A stretch of 64,000 nucleotides of DNA from Bacillota bacterium (lineage in GTDB: Bacteria > Bacillota > Clostridia > DSM-8532), in NCBI GenBank assembly GCA_023415825.1, contig JAEZJF010000013.1, positions 124,001 through 188,000 on the forward strand, written 5' to 3'. Below the pieces are notes generated by a model. It was given only the letters and a program-made list of their open reading frames with translations. It searched no databases and was not told the origin of the DNA. The translations under genes and the position numbers were made by a program. The first letter of the stretch is position 1. Every line of letters starts with the position of its first letter. Below are positions 60,333 through 64,000 of the stretch, piece after piece.

Positions 60333-61220
60333 ATGAGTTTTAGTACGGATTTTAAACATTATTCAGAACTTGTTGAGAACTGGATAAAGGCAAATATTAG
60401 CCTTTCGGAGCTTCCTCAGAAAAGGCTTTTTCAAGCCATGGAATACAGTCTTTTAGCCGGAGGAAAAAGGCTTCGTCCCGTTCTTTCCCTTGCTGTCTGT
60501 CATATGCTTGGGGGCGATCAAAATATGGTACTGCCCTTTGCCTGTGCCTTGGAGCTTATCCATACCTATTCTCTTATTCATGATGATCTTCCGTGCATGG
60601 ACAATGATGATTTTCGAAGGGGCAAGCCCACCAACCACAAGGTCTTTGGTGAGGCCATGGCTGTTTTATCAGGTGACGGGCTTTTAAATCAAGCCTATGA
60701 GATGATGCTGACCGATACAATAAAGGACCAGGAAAATTGTCTTTTAAGGGCAAGAGCAGCCCTGATCATTGCTAAGGCTGCGGGAGCATCCGGTATGATA
60801 GGCGGACAGGTGCTGGACATGGAATCCGAAGGGAAGGCGATTTCTTATGAGCTTCTCTGTACCATGCATGAAAACAAGACGGGTGCATTGATCAAGGCCA
60901 GTATTCTTGCCCCGGCTGAGCTTTTGGATGCCACTGATTCCGTTAAAAGCGCTCTTTCCTGCTATGCCGACAGAATTGGTCTTGCTTTTCAGATAAAGGA
61001 CGATATTCTGGATTTTGAAGGCAGCAGTGATCTGGTGGGAAAACCTACCGGGAGCGATGAGAAAAATCATAAATCAACCTTTGTGACGGTTTTAGGGATT
61101 AAGAAGGCCAAGGAACTTCTAAAAGCATCGGTCGAACAGGCTGTTGAAGCATTGAAACCTTTGCCCAATGCGGACTTTCTTATAAAAACAGCAGCCTACA
61201 TTGCTGAGAGAGAAAAGTAG
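60333..61220 (+). CDS. ispA: Polyprenyl (farnesyl) diphosphate synthase
   Basis: A 295-residue trans-isoprenyl diphosphate synthase. The first Asp-rich motif IHDDLPCMDNDDFRRG (Asp84, Asp85, Asp90) and the second (IKDDILDFEGS) bind Mg2+-diphosphate. LLAGGKRLRPVL is the substrate-binding loop. It condenses IPP with DMAPP and GPP to give FPP or a similar product. ATG 60333 is favoured by family length, although the ribosome-binding site is weak. The dxs gene of the same pathway lies downstream beyond the OLE RNA. Confidence 0.95.
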   Translation: MSFSTDFKHYSELVENWIKANISLSELPQKRLFQAMEYSLLAGGKRLRPVLSLAVCHMLGGDQNMVLPFACALELIHTYSLIHDDLPCMDNDDFRRGKPTNHKVFGEAMAVLSGDGLLNQAYEMMLTDTIKDQENCLLRARAALIIAKAAGASGMIGGQVLDMESEGKAISYELLCTMHENKTGALIKASILAPAELLDATDSVKSALSCYADRIGLAFQIKDDILDFEGSSDLVGKPTGSDEKNHKSTFVTVLGIKKAKELLKASVEQAVEALKPLPNADFLIKTAAYIAEREK

Positions 61221-61250
61221 TGCTTAAGTAGTACAAGGGGGGATTTCAAG

Positions 61251-61688
61251 GTGACATTTTTAGAAGACATTATTACTAACCGGGCTCTTACATTGCCCAT
61301 ATTTTCGTGGTTTTTAGCCCAGCTGATCAAATTTATCCAATACTTTGCGCAGCACCGTGTTGTCGATTTTAAAAAGTTTGTTTCTTCTGGAGGCATGCCC
61401 AGCTCCCATAGCGCCATTTCGGTTTGCCTGTCCACGGTACTCGGCATCCAGTATGGATTTGATTCAGGCTTATTTGCCTTGTCCGTTGTCCTGGCCTTCA
61501 TTGTCATGGCTGATGCAGCCGGTGTTAGGCGCGCTGCAGGTAAGCAGGCCGAGGTTTTGAATAAGCTGGTGTATCACTCGGAGGAAATCAAGGTTGAAAA
61601 AGAGCTTAAAGTGCTTTTGGGGCACACTCCCATACAAGTTTTCTCGGGAGCTGCTCTGGGTATCCTTATTGGCGTCGTATTTGCATAA
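61251..61688 (+). CDS. Divergent PAP2 family (DUF212) membrane protein
   Basis: A 145-residue protein with about four membrane segments. The motif GGMPSSHSAISVCLSTVLG matches the PAP2-like SSH core, followed by ADAAGVRRAAGKQAEVLNKL. Members may be lipid or polyprenyl phosphate phosphatases, which would suit an isoprenoid operon, but no activity is proven here. GGGGGG lies eight bases before the GTG start. Confidence 0.9.
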   Translation: MTFLEDIITNRALTLPIFSWFLAQLIKFIQYFAQHRVVDFKKFVSSGGMPSSHSAISVCLSTVLGIQYGFDSGLFALSVVLAFIVMADAAGVRRAAGKQAEVLNKLVYHSEEIKVEKELKVLLGHTPIQVFSGAALGILIGVVFA

Positions 61689-61703
61689 AACCTGATTTTA
61701 GTA

Positions 61704-61785
61704 TATAATAACATTACCCGTTAACGAAATCGAAGATTTCGAACGGGTACCCAAGTTATTGATACTTCGTATTAATATATTTCCA
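61704..61785 (+). repeat. Dispersed repeat family 2, copy D, directly before the OLE RNA
   Basis: ACCCGTT...AACGGGT encloses CGAAATC-GAA-GATTTCG, forming a nearly perfect long hairpin. It is followed by TATTGATAC-TTC-GTATTAATA, a 9-bp hairpin with one G-T pair. It separates the DUF212 gene from the RNA. Confidence 0.75.
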
Positions 61786-61792
61786 AAGTAAA

Positions 61793-62412
61793 AGTCATCA
61801 GGATGGCGCAGTATCCTAGTCAGTACTGCCTGCTTCGAAGACGGGCCTAAAAATCCGTTAAAGGGCATATCGATGAAGTTCCTTGTGCTGGCTTGTTACG
61901 CCCAGTGATGGGCTGGTGCTGGGAGTTAAGGTTTAGGGGCAGCCTGCAATGGCATGCAGGAATTGACCCCTCTACCGCGGAGACCCTCAATTGTGGGAGA
62001 TAGATTGCCCCGCATACGCGATACAAATCTTGACTACGATGAGGGAGTGAACCTGCCATGCGGTACCGCTTCTATGGTGCTGTGGACAGTGTAGCCTGCC
62101 TTGCGTGCGGTTGGAGGGATAACGGATCACGTGTTTATGTGCTGGCCGGTACATAAGCAATATTGCCGTTTGAAACCAACAGTGCAAAAGAGGCTAGAAG
62201 AAGGTAAGGCTCAAGGGGAAAACCCCTAGGCTGTGATTGTGAGGCAATCCGGGGATTGCAGTGTGGACTAAGTGGTGATCAGGCTCTGAAGGGGGTAACC
62301 TCTCAGCGCAAGCTTTAAAGGGTAACCGCCGGAACGGTGACGTTTCGGTAGCATACGGGGAAAACCTGCCTGACCTAAGACGCAAAATTTACTCGGGTTG
62401 TTGCCATCCTTT
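61793..62412 (+). ncRNA. ole: OLE RNA (ornate, large, extremophilic RNA)
   Basis: About 620 bases without a supportable gene, GC-rich against its surroundings and full of nested hairpins, for example GGGG..CCTGCA/TGCAGG..CCCC at 61936-61970 and GGGG-AAAA-CCCC at 62215-62226. The ends pair over long range, AGGATGGC (61800-61807) with GCCATCCT (62403-62410). Length, the isoprenoid operon between ispA and dxs, and an oapA gene right after it are the known hallmarks of OLE RNA, which binds OapA at the membrane and is tied to alcohol, cold and Mg2+ stress responses in Bacillus halodurans. I recognise it by context and form, not by an alignment, and the ends are approximate. Confidence 0.87.
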
Positions 62413-62488
62413 TGCTTTTTACAGTGGTCATATCCATTTTTACGGATTTTACCCCAAATGACCTACATATAGGGAAAGTAGGATCGCC

Positions 62489-63142
62489 TTGGAACAGGAC
62501 AAATCAGAAAAGAAGTATTTTAAGCTTCTGGACAGGTATAGAGAATCATCCAAAGAAAGCATTCCGGTAAAAAAAGGCTCGGGAATAGAGAAAAAGCATA
62601 TTCTTTGGGGTCTTTTTATTACTTTTATCTCATTTACTTTATCGATCTTGATTCTTTTCGCATCTACAAGCATCTTTCGGGCTATATCTCCCCAGTTTGC
62701 CTTTATTGTGGTATTGGTTATCATATTGGTTGGTGTCATTTTTGACGTTATTGGAATGGCTGTGACAGCCGCTGACGAGACTCCATTTCATTCCATGGCG
62801 TCTAAAAGGCTTCGGGGAGCTAAACAATCCATTATGCTTCTTAGAAATTCTCCCCGGGTATCCAGCTTTTGCAATGACGTTGTAGGGGATATCTGCAGTG
62901 TTGTAAGCGGTGCTGCCGGAACAGCCATTGTTTACCGCGTTTTTTCCCGGAGCGAGCAGGTATCGTTTATCGAAGTTATTGCAGGAGCATTTATTGCTGC
63001 ATTGACGGTCGGGGGAAAAGGATTCGCAAAAAATATCGGGATTAATAACGCAAACTATATCGTATATAAAGTTGGTCGCATTCTTTCCTTTTTTTCTTAC
63101 AGCAAGTCCAAGAAAAAAAGTAAAGGGCATAAGAGCAATTGA
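62489..63142 (+). CDS. oapA: OLE RNA-associated membrane protein OapA
   Basis: A 217-residue protein with four predicted membrane segments (about 38-60, 70-92, 138-152 and 160-178) and a basic C-terminus (SKSKKKSKGHKSN) suited to RNA contact. The block VIFDVIGMAVTAADETPFHSMASKRLRGAKQSI carries the conserved acidic residues (Asp86, Asp96) typical of OapA. It follows the OLE RNA by about 75 bases and should hold it at the inner membrane. The TTG start has a modest GTAGGA site five bases ahead. OapB, a second partner, is not in this window. Confidence 0.9.
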   Translation: MEQDKSEKKYFKLLDRYRESSKESIPVKKGSGIEKKHILWGLFITFISFTLSILILFASTSIFRAISPQFAFIVVLVIILVGVIFDVIGMAVTAADETPFHSMASKRLRGAKQSIMLLRNSPRVSSFCNDVVGDICSVVSGAAGTAIVYRVFSRSEQVSFIEVIAGAFIAALTVGGKGFAKNIGINNANYIVYKVGRILSFFSYSKSKKKSKGHKSN

Positions 63143-63160
63143 TTTGAGGTGACCTTTTAG

Positions 63161-64000
63161 TTGAGTGAAAACATAAATACGCCTTTTGTTTATCTTGATC
63201 GCATGAATAACCCCAATGACTTGAAAGGCTTGAATCATAAAGAATTAGAATGCCTGGCTGATGAAATCAGAGGGTTTTTATTAGAATCCGTTTCCAAAAC
63301 AGGAGGGCATATCGCCTCCAACCTTGGCGTGGTGGAATTGACCATTGCACTTCATAAGGTTCTAAACACGCCCATGGATAAAATTATCTGGGACGTTGGT
63401 CATCAGACTTATGTCCATAAGATACTGACAGGTCGAAAAGAATCCTTTGGTACCTTACGGAAGCACCATGGGCTTTCGGGTTTTCCAAAAACACAGGAAA
63501 GCCCTTATGACACATTTAACACAGGCCACAGCAGCACTTCCATCTCTGCAGCGTTGGGAATGGCCAGAGCGCGGGATCTAAAAGGTGAAGCCTATACCGT
63601 AGCAGCTGTCATCGGCGATGGGGCGCTCTCGGGGGGGATGGCTCTTGAAGCGCTCAACGATGCGGGTATGGCAAGAAACAATCTGCTTATTGTTCTTAAT
63701 GATAATGGCATGTCCATAGCACCCAATGTGGGAGGCCTTTCCAGATACTTGAGCAAAATTCGGGTACGCCCTTTTTATTATAAGACCCGTGAATCCATGC
63801 AGGCCTTTATCGATTCCCTGCCAAGGTCGGGGATAAGGCTCAGAAAATTTGTGCACAAGCTCAAAGCTGCCATGAAAAGCATGTTTGTACCGGCCATGTT
63901 TTTTGAGGATTTGGGCTTCCGATATTTTGGCCCCATAGACGGTCATAACATTCGGGAGATGGTATCGGTCTTTGAACAGGCAAAAACCATGAGAGGCCCT
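63161..64000 (+). CDS. dxs: 1-deoxy-D-xylulose-5-phosphate synthase (3' end outside window)
   Basis: The first 280 residues of about 620 are present. The TPP-binding half shows [74 protein letters not shown] and [15 protein letters not shown]. It joins pyruvate and glyceraldehyde-3-phosphate in the first step of the MEP isoprenoid pathway, feeding the IspA enzyme encoded 2 kb upstream. TTG 63161 has GAGGTG at 63146-63151. No frame break is seen up to the window edge. Confidence 0.97.
   Translation, partial: MSENINTPFVYLDRMNNPNDLKGLNHKELECLADEIRGFLLESVSKTGGHIASNLGVVELTIALHKVLNTPMDKIIWDVGHQTYVHKILTGRKESFGTLRKHHGLSGFPKTQESPYDTFNTGHSSTSISAALGMARARDLKGEAYTVAAVIGDGALSGGMALEALNDAGMARNNLLIVLNDNGMSIAPNVGGLSRYLSKIRVRPFYYKTRESMQAFIDSLPRSGIRLRKFVHKLKAAMKSMFVPAMFFEDLGFRYFGPIDGHNIREMVSVFEQAKTMRGP

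Noticed and set aside
61847..62385. Short minus-strand ORFs inside the presumed OLE RNA
   Set aside because: They lack ribosome-binding sites, their products look random (Arg, His and Pro rich), and the region is better explained as structured RNA.

Overview
The window reads as a chromosome segment of an anaerobic, motile, endospore-forming Firmicute, most likely class Clostridia. Evidence: sporulation and germination genes (cwlD, sleB, ytxC, a spo0E-like gene, an alpha/beta-type SASP gene), a Gram-positive ftsEX/PcsB-like module, the large Gram-positive SRP RNA, a T-box leader, a V/A-type ATPase operon, split transketolase genes, motAB behind a SigD-type promoter, and an OLE RNA/OapA locus. 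The DNA is moderately AT-rich, Shine-Dalgarno sites are strong, and GTG and TTG starts are common. There is no prophage, transposase, tRNA, rRNA or CRISPR array.

Layout. 1-7540: end of hpf, a NUDIX hydrolase, YigZ, YebC, FabZ, a metallophosphoesterase, then tig-clpP-clpX. 7540-9460 (minus): a GntR-regulated ABC exporter with a palindromic operator over its promoter. 9.7-14.5 kb: a divergent second type IIA topoisomerase pair behind a small exported protein. 14.7-17.1 kb: ECF sigma factor, zinc-finger anti-sigma factor and a membrane protein with a bactofilin-like beta domain. 17.3-24.1 kb: envelope and spore genes. 24.1-25.4 kb: argD with an ARG box. 25.7-34.3 kb: nine-gene V/A-ATPase operon. 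34.3-37.0 kb: T-box leader, XRE-cupin regulator and acyl-CoA synthetase. 37.0-39.5 kb: SRP RNA, dnaX and a spo0E-like gene. 39.8-45.7 kb: rho, rpmE, a YitT-family gene and split transketolase. 45.7-47.2 kb: GNAT-argF with an ARG-box-like promoter. 47.3-49.2 kb: motAB. 49.2-50.8 kb: repeat-rich region with small genes. 51.0-57.6 kb: ytxC, a PucR/CdaR regulator, ftsEX, an M23 hydrolase with a WalR-like box, an S41 protease and the SASP. 57.6-64 kb: methyltransferase, nusB-xseA-xseB-ispA, a DUF212/PAP2-like gene, OLE RNA, oapA and dxs (cut by the window end).

The most notable element is the roughly 0.6 kb gene-free, highly structured stretch at about 61.79-62.41 kb. It fits the OLE (ornate, large, extremophilic) RNA by size, long-range pairing, isoprenoid-operon context and the adjacent oapA. 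Other points for a second look are three families of small dispersed hairpin repeats (some supply the 3' ends of genes), an apparent Ile-type T-box on an acyl-CoA synthetase operon, a perfect WalR-type direct repeat before the FtsEX-linked hydrolase, and the second topoisomerase pair.
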